A stretch of DNA of 64,000 nucleotides, taken from positions 37,383-101,382 of the forward strand of contig WFYG01000036.1 in assembly GCA_015490195.1 (NCBI GenBank). The letters run 5' to 3'. Numbering within the stretch: the stretch's first letter is position 1; each line of letters starts with the position of its first letter. This stretch comes from Thermovibrio sp. Lineage in GTDB: Bacteria; Aquificota; Aquificia; Desulfurobacteriales; Desulfurobacteriaceae. The translations under genes were made by a program, and so were the position numbers. Positions 17,082 to 26,111 of the stretch are shown one piece after another. The notes beneath the pieces are model-generated. The model ran no database searches, was not told the origin of the DNA, and saw only the letters and a list, made by a program, of their open reading frames with translations.

Positions 17082-18881
17082 TTAACTCTCCTTTTCCTCT
17101 TCTTTGGGAAGGTTTACCTCTATGTGAAGTTCCTCTAACTGCTCCGGCCTTACTGTGTCGGGAGCTCCCGTAAGTAAACACTGCCCCCTCTGGGTTTTAG
17201 GGAAGGCGATAACATCCCTTATTGATTCCTCTCCTCTCATAATCGCACAGAGTCTATCAAGTCCAAAGGCCATTCCGCCGTGGGGGGGAGCTCCGTACTT
17301 TAAGGCCTCTAAGAGGAACCCAAACCTCTCTTTTGCCTCCTCGTCTGAAAGGCCAATAACCTTAAAGACCTTCTCCTGAATGTCCTCCCTGTGGATACGG
17401 ATACTTCCTCCGCCTATCTCAACGCCGTTTAAGACCATATCGTAAGCCCTTGCCCTAACACTTTCCGGGTCTTCAAGGAGTTTTTCAACATCTTCCTCTT
17501 TGGGGCTTGTAAACGGGTGGTGGAGCGCCTCCCACCTGTTTTCGTCCTCGTTCCACTCAAACATGGGAAAGTCAACAACCCACAGAACGTTTATTTTGTT
17601 CTCGTCTATAAGGCCTGCCATTTTCCCAAGCTTTAGCCTCAGATTAGAAAGTGCCGCGTTAACAACGTCTGGCTTGTCTGCAACGAAGAAGAGGATGTCT
17701 CCCGGCTCAGCCTCAAGCCTTTCAAGAATCCTGTTCATCTCCCCTTCTGTGAAGAACTTAACGATTGGAGACTGGAGGCCGTCTGGAAGAACCTTAATCC
17801 AGGCAAGGCCTTTTGCACCGTAAATTCCAACAAACTTTGTTAAGTCGTCTATCTCCTTCCTTGAAAGCTTTGCTCCCCCTTTAAAGTTTATGGCCTTTAC
17901 AATTCCACCTTTTTCTGCAACTGTCCTGAAAACCTTAAACTGACACTCCTTGGCTATATCCGTTATCTCTTTCAGCTCAAGGCCGAAGCGGGTATCGGGT
18001 CTGTCTGTTCCAAAGCGCGCCATAGCCTCATCGTAGCTCATAACGGGAATCTCGCCGATTTCAATCCCAAGGAGCTCCCTGTAGAGTTCCCTCAAAACCT
18101 TTTCGGCAACATCCATAACGTCCCTTTCTGTAACAAAAGACATCTCAAAGTCTATCTGTGTAAACTCCGGCTGCCTGTCTGCTCTCAGGTCTTCATCCCT
18201 GAAGCACCTTGCAATCTGGTAGTAGCGGTCAAAACCCGAAACCATGAGAATCTGTTTAAAGAGCTGAGGAGACTGGGGAAGTGCGTAGAACTTACCGGGG
18301 TAGATACGGCTGGGAACTAAAAAGTCCCTTGCACCTTCTGGGGTGCTCTTTGTGAGGTAGGGAGTCTCTATCTCTATGAAACCTTCTTCGTTAAAAACTT
18401 TTCTTACAGTCTGGTAGAGCCTGTGGCGGAATATGATGTTTTCCATCATTTTCTTCCGCCTTAGGTCTAAAAAGCGATACTTGAGCCTCGTCTCCTCTCC
18501 AACCTTAACCTCGTCTTCAACAGGAAACGGTAAAGGCAGGGATTTGTTGAGTATCTGGAGCTTCTCGGCGTAAATTTCAACTTCACCGGTTTTCAGTTTC
18601 GGATTCTCAGTTCCAGGAGGCCTTCTGCGAACTTCTCCCTCAACTGCTATCACGTACTCGTGCTTTAGCTTTTTGGCCTTCTCAACGAGCTCTTCAGAAA
18701 TTTCAGGAGAGAAGACTATCTGAACCTTTCCTGTTCTGTCCCTTAAATCTGTAAAAACAACCCCTCCGTGGTCTCTCGTTGTATCAACCCAGCCTGCAAC
18801 TCTAACTTTCTTTCCAATGTCTTCTGTTGAAACCTCTCCGCAGTAATGAGTTCTCTTAAAACTTCCCAAATGTTCAAGCAT
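17082..18881 (-). CDS. aspS: Aspartyl-tRNA synthetase
   Basis: KRTHYCGEVSTEDIGKKVRVAGWVDTTRDHGGVVFTDLRD; QSPQLFKQILMVSGFDRYYQIARCFRDEDLRADRQPEFTQID; start placed at MLEHLGS. Confidence 0.96.
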   Translation of the reverse strand: MLEHLGSFKRTHYCGEVSTEDIGKKVRVAGWVDTTRDHGGVVFTDLRDRTGKVQIVFSPEISEELVEKAKKLKHEYVIAVEGEVRRRPPGTENPKLKTGEVEIYAEKLQILNKSLPLPFPVEDEVKVGEETRLKYRFLDLRRKKMMENIIFRHRLYQTVRKVFNEEGFIEIETPYLTKSTPEGARDFLVPSRIYPGKFYALPQSPQLFKQILMVSGFDRYYQIARCFRDEDLRADRQPEFTQIDFEMSFVTERDVMDVAEKVLRELYRELLGIEIGEIPVMSYDEAMARFGTDRPDTRFGLELKEITDIAKECQFKVFRTVAEKGGIVKAINFKGGAKLSRKEIDDLTKFVGIYGAKGLAWIKVLPDGLQSPIVKFFTEGEMNRILERLEAEPGDILFFVADKPDVVNAALSNLRLKLGKMAGLIDENKINVLWVVDFPMFEWNEDENRWEALHHPFTSPKEEDVEKLLEDPESVRARAYDMVLNGVEIGGGSIRIHREDIQEKVFKVIGLSDEEAKERFGFLLEALKYGAPPHGGMAFGLDRLCAIMRGEESIRDVIAFPKTQRGQCLLTGAPDTVRPEQLEELHIEVNLPKEEEKES

Positions 18882-19082
18882 TTTCAGACCTCTCCAGCCG
18901 TATGTTCTCTTTAGTCTGGGGAATTTTATGATAAAATCACGGAAGGAACCAGAGAAGCCGGTCTTTAACAGTTGAATACGGAGATTGACAAGGGTAATTT
19001 TCTCCGTCAATTGAGAATATTCTAAGATAGTGTGATTACATTCTTGTGCAACACATTGTTTTTCAATGTTTCTTGAGGGTAC

Positions 19083-19188
19083 TCTTGAAATGCCCTAAAA
19101 AGTGGAAGGGATTGCGACTTGCATTTTCTTGTGAGTAACCAGTTGACAATGATCGGTCTTGAAATGCCCTAAAAAGTGGAAGGGATTG
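19083..19188. CRISPR. Mini CRISPR-like array: two identical 32-bp repeats, one 42-nt spacer
   Basis: TCTTGAAATGCCCTAAAAAGTGGAAGGGATTG at 19083-19114 and 19157-19188. Confidence 0.5.
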
Positions 19189-19319
19189 GTTTTCGGCGAA
19201 AAATCTGATGAATAAGGTAGTAAAACTTTACAAATTGCAGGATAAAGTTCTTGCTTTACTGTCGGATTTTGTTCCAGCAGTGGTAAATTTCCTTATTTTT
19301 CTTAAAAGGAAGAAGAAAA

Positions 19320-19643
19320 GTGGGTGAAGGAGCAGGTAAATTTGCTGAAAAGCATAGTATAAGTAGTTTTGTTACTATTTTTTTGTGGGATATGCCTGCC
19401 TTAGTGGAAAATCCTCATAAATTTAAGGAAATAATACACAAGTCAAAAACTGGTAGTTTATCTTCAGAAGAGAAGCTGGTAATAGATATATTTAAACGAA
19501 GAATCTTAAGAACAAAAAATGGGAAAACTATATATAAGCAAATTTTTGGTGAAGAAGCTCCTGACTTTAAAGAATCTTGGATTACACCTCCAGATAAACT
19601 CTACGCTAAACTGAAGGAAAAACTGGGAAACTCGGTACTATAG
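19320..19643 (+). CDS. Hypothetical protein (107 aa)
   Basis: ORF with GTG start next to the mini-array; no recognised family. Confidence 0.4.
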   Translation: MGEGAGKFAEKHSISSFVTIFLWDMPALVENPHKFKEIIHKSKTGSLSSEEKLVIDIFKRRILRTKNGKTIYKQIFGEEAPDFKESWITPPDKLYAKLKEKLGNSVL

Positions 19644-19690
19644 CTGAATTCAGAAGTTTAAGAAGTAAATTAGTTCTATTAAACCACCCA

Positions 19691-21079
19691 TTAGTAATTT
19701 TTGTGTTTTTTTCTCGGTAATAGTTTTTTGTTTTCTTTGATAAATTTAAGGCGGTTATCAATCAGCTTATTTCTAAAGAGGAGTTTCCTTGTGGCCGGGA
19801 AGACGTAGCTGGCCTCTAAGGTGCTGTTTCTGTACTTCTGCCCCTCTGTTGAGATGAAGTAGAAGGAGTTGAGCTTCCACCCGGGGAGCTCCAGCCTTAC
19901 TTCCGAAACTACAGTTGGATGAATAAGGGCAAAGACTGAAAGGAGAATAGGGGGAATAAAGGAGTAAACAGGTTTTGTAAATAAAGCTAAGAACAAGGAA
20001 ATAAGAAGCGTTGTTCCTGCAAGCCACAGGGGTGCCTCGTAGTGGGTAAGGCTCCACTTTGTAAAGTTAAAGAGGTAGTGTGAAGAGAGGATAAACTGAT
20101 AGCCTAAAAACTCTGTAATTCCGTTTATAAAAGGAACCTTCTCAAGTGTAATCTGCATTAGGAAAGCTCCTATGAGAAAAGGGGTGAAGATAAAGCCGGC
20201 AAGTAGGGTTGTAAGCCAGCTTAAAGGGTTAAAGGTTCCGAAAACGTTTAGAACGATAGGAAGGGTAAAGAACATGGGAGCGAAGGAGACCTTAATACTC
20301 TTTATCAGTTTCCCACCTTCACCCTCTACGGCGAGGAGAATTCCACCAACGGCGCTAAAGGAGAGGGCGGCAGAAAGGTTGAACTTTCCCGTTAGAACTG
20401 TAAATAGCATCACAACTCCCAAAAGGTAGAGAGGCGTTATCTTCCTATAGGTTTCAAGGCCTAAGGCCAGAAGGAACATAAACAGGTAAGACCTGAAAGC
20501 TGAAGGTGGAAGCCCTGTTAATGGCATTAAGGGAAGAATGACAACCGACGCAGCCGTTAAGGGCTTTTTAAACTTTAAGAGTTTAAAGAGGAGGGCGAGA
20601 GCTCCCACAACAATTCCTACGTGAAGGCCGGAAATTGCAAGGAAGTGATAGATGCCGGAAAGGGCAAAGTAGCCTTTAACAGAGGCAGGAAGCTCGTATC
20701 TGAAACCTAAAGTTGTTGCCCCAACAAGAGCCGAAACGGGATAATCTACAGACTCTTCAATCCTTTTGTATAGGTGATAGCGGAACCTGTCAAGTGAGAA
20801 AAAAGGTCTTTCAACTACTCTCCCCTTGTTGTTAACGTAGTCTCCCGGCTCTGCCTCACCTTTTAACCTTACGTACTTCCACCCTTCAAGAACCGCTACT
20901 CTGTAGTTGTCTCTGTACTCTCTTACCCAGAGGACTTTTCGCAGGTTTTGATTACCAGCGTGACCTTTCCAGAAAAGCGGAATAGCAAGGAAAGGAATTA
21001 AAATGAGAGTGCCGGGGAGGAGCTCCCTCACCCTGAACCTCACAGCATAGTTGAAAAAGAGAATCAGCGTTGCTACCAA
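19691..21079 (-). CDS. comEC: ComEC/Rec2-family DNA-uptake membrane protein
   Basis: GYFALSGIYHFLAISGLHVGIVVGALALLFKLLKF; multiple TM segments; true N-terminus probably upstream of the ORF call. Confidence 0.85.
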   Translation of the reverse strand: MVATLILFFNYAVRFRVRELLPGTLILIPFLAIPLFWKGHAGNQNLRKVLWVREYRDNYRVAVLEGWKYVRLKGEAEPGDYVNNKGRVVERPFFSLDRFRYHLYKRIEESVDYPVSALVGATTLGFRYELPASVKGYFALSGIYHFLAISGLHVGIVVGALALLFKLLKFKKPLTAASVVILPLMPLTGLPPSAFRSYLFMFLLALGLETYRKITPLYLLGVVMLFTVLTGKFNLSAALSFSAVGGILLAVEGEGGKLIKSIKVSFAPMFFTLPIVLNVFGTFNPLSWLTTLLAGFIFTPFLIGAFLMQITLEKVPFINGITEFLGYQFILSSHYLFNFTKWSLTHYEAPLWLAGTTLLISLFLALFTKPVYSFIPPILLSVFALIHPTVVSEVRLELPGWKLNSFYFISTEGQKYRNSTLEASYVFPATRKLLFRNKLIDNRLKFIKENKKLLPRKKHKNY

Positions 21080-21348
21080 AAGGTAGGGGAAATAAGGAGT
21101 GCCGTATTTTTCAAAAGCGAGGGCTAAGAAGGAGAGGAAGAAGATATAAACAACGTGTTTTTGCAGCTCTGCCCCCTTTTTGTTGAAAAGCCCTTAACAA
21201 TTTGTAGTTTCAGCATCAAGTCCTATTAATTTAGCTCTACCGCTAAACGAATAATAAACCACAGACAAGCCTTTTCTCAAGACTTTCCAAATCTTTGATA
21301 GACTGTTAGAGGTCTGCACAATAAGTGTGCAATTAAAGGGAGGGAATT

Positions 21349-21534
21349 ATGGAACCTAAAGAGTTCACGGTTGAGGTTTTTGAGAAGGCTCTGAAGATTT
21401 ACAGGGAGCTCCCGGAGGGAAAGGAGAGACTGATAATAGCGGCTCTTGAGAAAATTAACAAGTTGGCTGTTTTGTGTAAAGCTGAACTGTCAATAAGAAA
21501 GATAAACCAGGATAAGGCAAATAATGAACAATGA
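21349..21534 (+). CDS. Hypothetical small protein of element
   Basis: 61-aa ORF, good SD (agggagggaattATG), first gene of the plus-strand module. Confidence 0.5.
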   Translation: MEPKEFTVEVFEKALKIYRELPEGKERLIIAALEKINKLAVLCKAELSIRKINQDKANNEQ

Positions 21535-21728
21535 AAGAGATACTTGGCGTTAGGTTCTACACGGTCAAAGAGGTGGCTGAGATTCTCTCTAAGTCTCCCT
21601 CAACTATCCGTAATTACATCTACGACAAAAAGTTAGGAGCCGTCCAGATAGGGAGGGAGCATTTAATTCCTGAAAAGGAGATTAAGGAGTTCCTCAAAAA
21701 GAACGCAAATAAACCAATAGACCTTTAG
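21531..21728 (+). CDS. Excisionase/MerR-type HTH_17 DNA-binding protein
   Basis: FYTVKEVAEILSKSPSTIRNYIYDKKLGAVQIGREHLIPEKEIKEFLKKN. Confidence 0.85.
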   Translation: MKEILGVRFYTVKEVAEILSKSPSTIRNYIYDKKLGAVQIGREHLIPEKEIKEFLKKNANKPIDL

Positions 21729-21738
21729 GAGGTAAGCA

Positions 21739-23034
21739 ATGGCTGAGGAAGTTAAAACGGGCGGTATTGACATCGGGACAACGGCAGAGGTGTTTAACGA
21801 GCTCAGGGGCGACTTAACTCAGGTAATCATTATGAGGAATGGGAAGTTTTTGGACAAGGTTAAACCTGAAGAGATTGACGATGATTTAGTTATGTGGATT
21901 AAGGAACGCTACGGGGGAGGGAAATACATAGTTACTTTGCAGGGGAAGGACGGGAAGATAAGAAAGAGGTTCTCTTTTGCCATTGAGGGAGCTCCCAAGA
22001 TGCCCCCTTCTGAGATGGTCCAGCAGGAGGAGGGAACTTTGGGGCTGGTTAGGGAGCTGATTGAGGAGATTAAGGATAAGAGGAGCTCAGACCAGACGGA
22101 CGTGTTTAAGATGATGATGGAGATGCAGAGGCAACAGTTTGAGCTTCTTTTAAACGTTGTTAAGGGGAAGGAGCAGGAGAGGAAGGGCTTTTTTGAGCAG
22201 GCGGTTGAGAAGTTAATCAGCAACCCGCAGGTATTGTTGGCCCTTGGAGGGGGAGCCTGGAAGGTTATACAGAAGGCGTTAACAAATAAAAACGAGCTTT
22301 TAGAGCTTATAAGGGTGGCCAAGGACGACCCTGAGATTAAGGAGATGGCCGTCTCTATTTTGGGGGCCAAGTATGGAGCTGGAGGGGGGATTTTAGACAG
22401 GGTTCTTTCTAACCCGGAGCTCCTTAATAAGACCTTGGAGATTGTCAACAAGGCTCTCTCTATAAGGGAGGCTGGACAGAATCCGTTACCGGTAGTTAAG
22501 AGGGAGCTGAGGAAGATGGCAGGAGCAAAGGGGCAGGTTAGGGAGGTAGGAGCTCCCCAGGTGGCGGCTTCTGGAGCAGGAGGGAGCTCCCCATCTCAGG
22601 TTGTTAGTAATCCACAATCCACACAGTTGGAGGGTGTGGATAACGGAGAGGAGGTTGTTAGCGTGCAGGAGGTTATTGCAGTAGGAACTAAGGTTTTGGA
22701 CTTGGCAGAGAGGGGAGCAACGGCAGAGGAGATATTTGACAGCTTGACGGACAGGGAGGTTGAGCTCCTCTACGGGATGTCTGAGAGCTACAACATAGAG
22801 GATTCAGAGGGGCTTGTTGCGTTCCTTGAGGGTTTACCGGTTCCCCGTTTTGTTGTGGCGGGCTACGTGGAGGCTGTAAGGAGACACAGAGAGGTTGTTG
22901 ACTCTCTCTTAGGGCTCGTTTTGGGTGAGTTTGAGGAGGAGGTTAGGGAGGATTCAAGGGAGAGTTCTAGGAGGGTAGAAAGGGAGAGAGTAGGAGAAGG
23001 TAAGGAAGAGGTAAGGAAGGGAGAGGGTGGTTAG
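21739..23034 (+). CDS. Unknown element protein, 431 aa, coiled-coil rich, highly charged C-terminus
   Basis: ERYGGGKYIVTLQGKDGKIRKRF motif near N-terminus; long helical regions; SD gaggtaagcaATG. Confidence 0.6.
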   Translation: MAEEVKTGGIDIGTTAEVFNELRGDLTQVIIMRNGKFLDKVKPEEIDDDLVMWIKERYGGGKYIVTLQGKDGKIRKRFSFAIEGAPKMPPSEMVQQEEGTLGLVRELIEEIKDKRSSDQTDVFKMMMEMQRQQFELLLNVVKGKEQERKGFFEQAVEKLISNPQVLLALGGGAWKVIQKALTNKNELLELIRVAKDDPEIKEMAVSILGAKYGAGGGILDRVLSNPELLNKTLEIVNKALSIREAGQNPLPVVKRELRKMAGAKGQVREVGAPQVAASGAGGSSPSQVVSNPQSTQLEGVDNGEEVVSVQEVIAVGTKVLDLAERGATAEEIFDSLTDREVELLYGMSESYNIEDSEGLVAFLEGLPVPRFVVAGYVEAVRRHREVVDSLLGLVLGEFEEEVREDSRESSRRVERERVGEGKEEVRKGEGG

Positions 23035-23131
23035 TAGGTTTTCGGCTTTTGAGAGAGGCTTGAAATTGTTGACTTTACAAAATTTGTATTTTGTAAAACG
23101 ACTCACTAAAGCATTGCAGGACAAGGGATAA

Positions 23132-23785
23132 ATGGCATTTTTGAGACTTAAAGAGGTTCCAACGTGGGAAGAGGTAAACAGGCTATTTGAGGCCGTCCTT
23201 GATAGGTTCCTCCCAGAAGTAAGGGACCTTGAGGAGATGGCCAACATTAAGAGGAAGGTTAGGAGCTCTGTTAAGGGAGAGGAGATAGGGAGGGGAAGTT
23301 ATTACGGCCTGCGGGAGGTTGTCTTTTTCGGGCTCCTCTTTTATACAGGGTGCAGGATTAGTGAGCTCCTCTCTATAAGGAAAAGAGACGTCAACTTTAC
23401 TAAGAAAACCATAACGATTAAGCAGTTAAAGAGGAGAAAGGGAAAGGAGCTTGAGAGGGAGGTTCTGATTCCCCCGAAAGTTGAGGAGTTTCTAAGGGAG
23501 TATGTTCTAAAGCACGTTAGCGGAGAGGAAGGGAGGCTTTTTGAGTTTTCTCGTCAAAGGGCGTGGCAACTTGTGAAGGAGTTAACGGGAAGTGTATTGG
23601 GGAGGGAGCTCCACCCACACGTATTCAGGCATGCTTTTGCGGTTCAACTGTTAAAGACAACAAAGGATTTAGAGAAGGTTAGGAGATTACTGGGGCATAG
23701 CAATTACGACACGCTGAAGGCATATTTGGACTACACAATAGAGGACATGAGAGACGATTTACTAAAGATGTTCAGGGAGGAGTAG
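23132..23785 (+). CDS. Small tyrosine recombinase/integrase
   Basis: Catalytic motifs TGCRISELLSIRKRDV, HPHVFRHAFAVQLL, LLGHSNYDTLKAYLDYT. Confidence 0.93.
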   Translation: MAFLRLKEVPTWEEVNRLFEAVLDRFLPEVRDLEEMANIKRKVRSSVKGEEIGRGSYYGLREVVFFGLLFYTGCRISELLSIRKRDVNFTKKTITIKQLKRRKGKELEREVLIPPKVEEFLREYVLKHVSGEEGRLFEFSRQRAWQLVKELTGSVLGRELHPHVFRHAFAVQLLKTTKDLEKVRRLLGHSNYDTLKAYLDYTIEDMRDDLLKMFREE

Positions 23786-23862
23786 AGGGGAGCTCCCCCG
23801 GAGTATTCTCAAAATACCTGGTAAAAGTTAGGGTGTCCTTTAATATGGACCATAAGAAGGAG

Positions 23863-23962
23863 CTCCCCTTTACCGGAAACGTGCAGCTGCACGGCGGGGA
23901 GCTCCGGAGGGACGGGGATGGAGATTATAGCCCAGCAGGGGAGCTCCCCCGGTAAGGGGGAG
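23863..23962. repeat. 14-bp imperfect inverted repeat enclosing a perfect 12-bp palindrome and GGAGCTCC copies
   Basis: CTCCCCTTTACCGG (23863-23876) versus CCGGTAAGGGGGAG (23949-23962), one mismatch; GTGCAGCTGCAC at 23881-23892. Confidence 0.7.
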
Positions 23963-23990
23963 AATAGGAGGGCACACAAAGGGGAGAGCT

Positions 23991-24341
23991 CTACTTAAAG
24001 AGTTTCCTCAATATCAGGCCAATGAATGAAAAGGTTAAAAAGGTCTGGAAGTCTTTGGAGTGGAGAAAGGTCTGGAATTTTCCAGGAGTGAAGGCGTTGG
24101 GTGGAACCCGTATCGGCCTGCCACTTGCTACGTCGTAGCCGAATGTGAACCCTGATTTTGTTTTTACGTATACTTTTGGCCTTGTGATTGAAACCAGGCG
24201 GGAGGCTGAGGGGGTGGAACGGGAGAAGTCAAAGAGCCAGTCGGGGAGGTATCTCCATTCAACTTTTATCTTTTCAGGTTTTGCGGCGTTGACTGCGTAG
24301 CCATAGAGGTTGTTTTCTATATCTTGTAGGGAGAATCCCAT
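23991..24341 (-). CDS. Unknown element protein with C-terminal hydrophobic segment
   Basis: 116-aa ORF ending FLTFSFIGLILRKLFK. Confidence 0.5.
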   Translation of the reverse strand: MGFSLQDIENNLYGYAVNAAKPEKIKVEWRYLPDWLFDFSRSTPSASRLVSITRPKVYVKTKSGFTFGYDVASGRPIRVPPNAFTPGKFQTFLHSKDFQTFLTFSFIGLILRKLFK

Positions 24342-24344
24342 TCG

Positions 24345-25085
24345 TTACCTCCTTGCGTAGAGGAAGAACTGCTCAAAGTTTATTCCTCTGTCTTTTCCCA
24401 ATATTTGGAGTTTGAGCTTTTTCAGGCAGTTCTTTACTCTGTTTAGGACTATCGGGGAGCCTGAGACCTGGATTGAAAGAAGGCCTCCTTTTTTGAGGTG
24501 GGAGGCGATGAGTTTGTAGGCCCTGCATGTATATAAGGGGTTTACGTGTTTTTTTAGGAATTCGTCGTTTTCCATCATGTCGTAATCGGGGTCTGGGAAG
24601 TCAACTATTATGAGGTCGTAGCGATCCTTTGCCGTTTTGAGGTATTTGAGGGCGTCTGCGTTTACTATTTTGACTCTACTTGAGTTCAGGGCGTTGCGGT
24701 TGAGGGTTCTGAGTATCGGGTTTTTCCGGGCAAGGTCTGTTACGGTTTTGTCTATGTCAACTAAGGTGATTTCCCGTATTTGGGGGAACTTGAGGAGCTC
24801 CCTTGCTCCAAGTCCGTCCCCTCCCCCCAATACTAAGACCTTCTCAGGGGTTCTTTTCTCCTTGAGGAAGTAGTCTATTACGGGTTGGCCGTAGAGCTTG
24901 AAGTGGTATTCTTTTTCGGGTAGGCCTGAAATAAACTGCATGTATCCGTTGAGCCACATTACTATTTTGTGGCTTTTGGGATGAAAGGTGAGCTCTACGG
25001 TATTGTAGGGAGTCTTTACTTTCATTAGCGGTTTTCCTTTTCTTATCTCTTTGTGAAGTTTTGGCATTGCGGGGTCTTTCCACAT
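24345..25085 (-). CDS. Spermidine-synthase-like (aminopropyltransferase-fold) protein
   Basis: EKVLVLGGGDGLGARELLKFPQIREITLVDIDKTVTDLAR...DLIIVDFPDPDYD. Confidence 0.85.
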   Translation of the reverse strand: MWKDPAMPKLHKEIRKGKPLMKVKTPYNTVELTFHPKSHKIVMWLNGYMQFISGLPEKEYHFKLYGQPVIDYFLKEKRTPEKVLVLGGGDGLGARELLKFPQIREITLVDIDKTVTDLARKNPILRTLNRNALNSSRVKIVNADALKYLKTAKDRYDLIIVDFPDPDYDMMENDEFLKKHVNPLYTCRAYKLIASHLKKGGLLSIQVSGSPIVLNRVKNCLKKLKLQILGKDRGINFEQFFLYARR

Positions 25086-25100
25086 TTTGAATTCCCCCTG

Positions 25101-25634
25101 TTAGTAACTGCGGGCGTATTTGAGGACTGTAGCAAGGTAGTGCTTATTTCTCTTTCCTCTTTTGTATGCCCCTATTCCTACATTGTAGGCCTGTATTGCC
25201 GAATCCCAGTCGTTTATTCCAAAACGGCCGTTGTAGGCGTATCTGATTTTTGAGAGGTATTTAGCGGCGATCTCTGTCTGGAAGTATATAGCCTCTTTTC
25301 CTGTCAGGGATTTCAGGCGTTCGTAGTCAACTCCTACGTCTTTGCAGGCGATTTTCGTCAGGCCGTAAAGACCGAATGATGAGCCAATTAGATGGTGTTT
25401 ACGGTTGAGAAGGGAAGGGTTACAGGAGCTCTCTGCCATGCAGATGCCGAATAGGAGAGGGGGAGGAATGTGGTATCTGGGAGCTATCTCCGATATGGCC
25501 TGTTTAACGGTGTCAATGAAGTCCCCGCCCCGGCGGGAGGAGGGACGGGAACCGGGGAAGGTGGCCGCTCTGGACTGTAAGGAGAGGCCAACAAGTGCAA
25601 GGCCGGTTAATAGTGCTATTGTGGAGGCCCTCAT
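25101..25634 (-). CDS. Lytic transglycosylase (SLT domain)
   Basis: Signal peptide; PPLLFGICMAESSCNPSLLNRKHHLIGSSFGLYGLTKIACKDVG...AIQAYNVGIGAYKRG. Confidence 0.85.
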   Translation of the reverse strand: MRASTIALLTGLALVGLSLQSRAATFPGSRPSSRRGGDFIDTVKQAISEIAPRYHIPPPLLFGICMAESSCNPSLLNRKHHLIGSSFGLYGLTKIACKDVGVDYERLKSLTGKEAIYFQTEIAAKYLSKIRYAYNGRFGINDWDSAIQAYNVGIGAYKRGKRNKHYLATVLKYARSY

Positions 25635-26089
25635 TACTGGCCTCCGTTAGTTGAGGTTGAGGTCTGAGAGTTCAGGGAATCGTCAAGGTTCTGTTTTGCT
25701 TTCTCTAACCTGGGGAGAAGATAGCCAGGGACATCCTGGATGATTGATAGAAGCTGATTGAGGTCGCTGAGCTGGTCTATCTCGTTTTCGGCTTTTTCTT
25801 CTGCATCCCAGACGGCATTGTAGAGCTGGAGAAGGTATTTTGCATCTGCATCGCCGCCCTGGGCGTCAACGTATATCTCTCCCATGTTTTTGTAATCGCC
25901 CCTTTCGGCGGCATGGCTGTAAAAGTATTGGTCTGTCAGGTAGTTGAGAGTTTCTACTATTGCAGTTTTAACCTCGTCAGCGTTTTCAGGGTTGAGGACG
26001 GGGTAGAACTTCTTCCCGTCTGGTGTTGTTATTTCTAACGAGAAGTTCTGATAGATAACGTTTTTATATTTCAGCAGTTTAGCGTTCAT
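25634..26089 (-). CDS. Unknown element protein (151 aa)
   Basis: ORF in continuous minus-strand operon. Confidence 0.5.
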   Translation of the reverse strand: MNAKLLKYKNVIYQNFSLEITTPDGKKFYPVLNPENADEVKTAIVETLNYLTDQYFYSHAAERGDYKNMGEIYVDAQGGDADAKYLLQLYNAVWDAEEKAENEIDQLSDLNQLLSIIQDVPGYLLPRLEKAKQNLDDSLNSQTSTSTNGGQ

Positions 26090-26111
26090 TCTTACCCTCC
26101 TTTAGTTGTTA

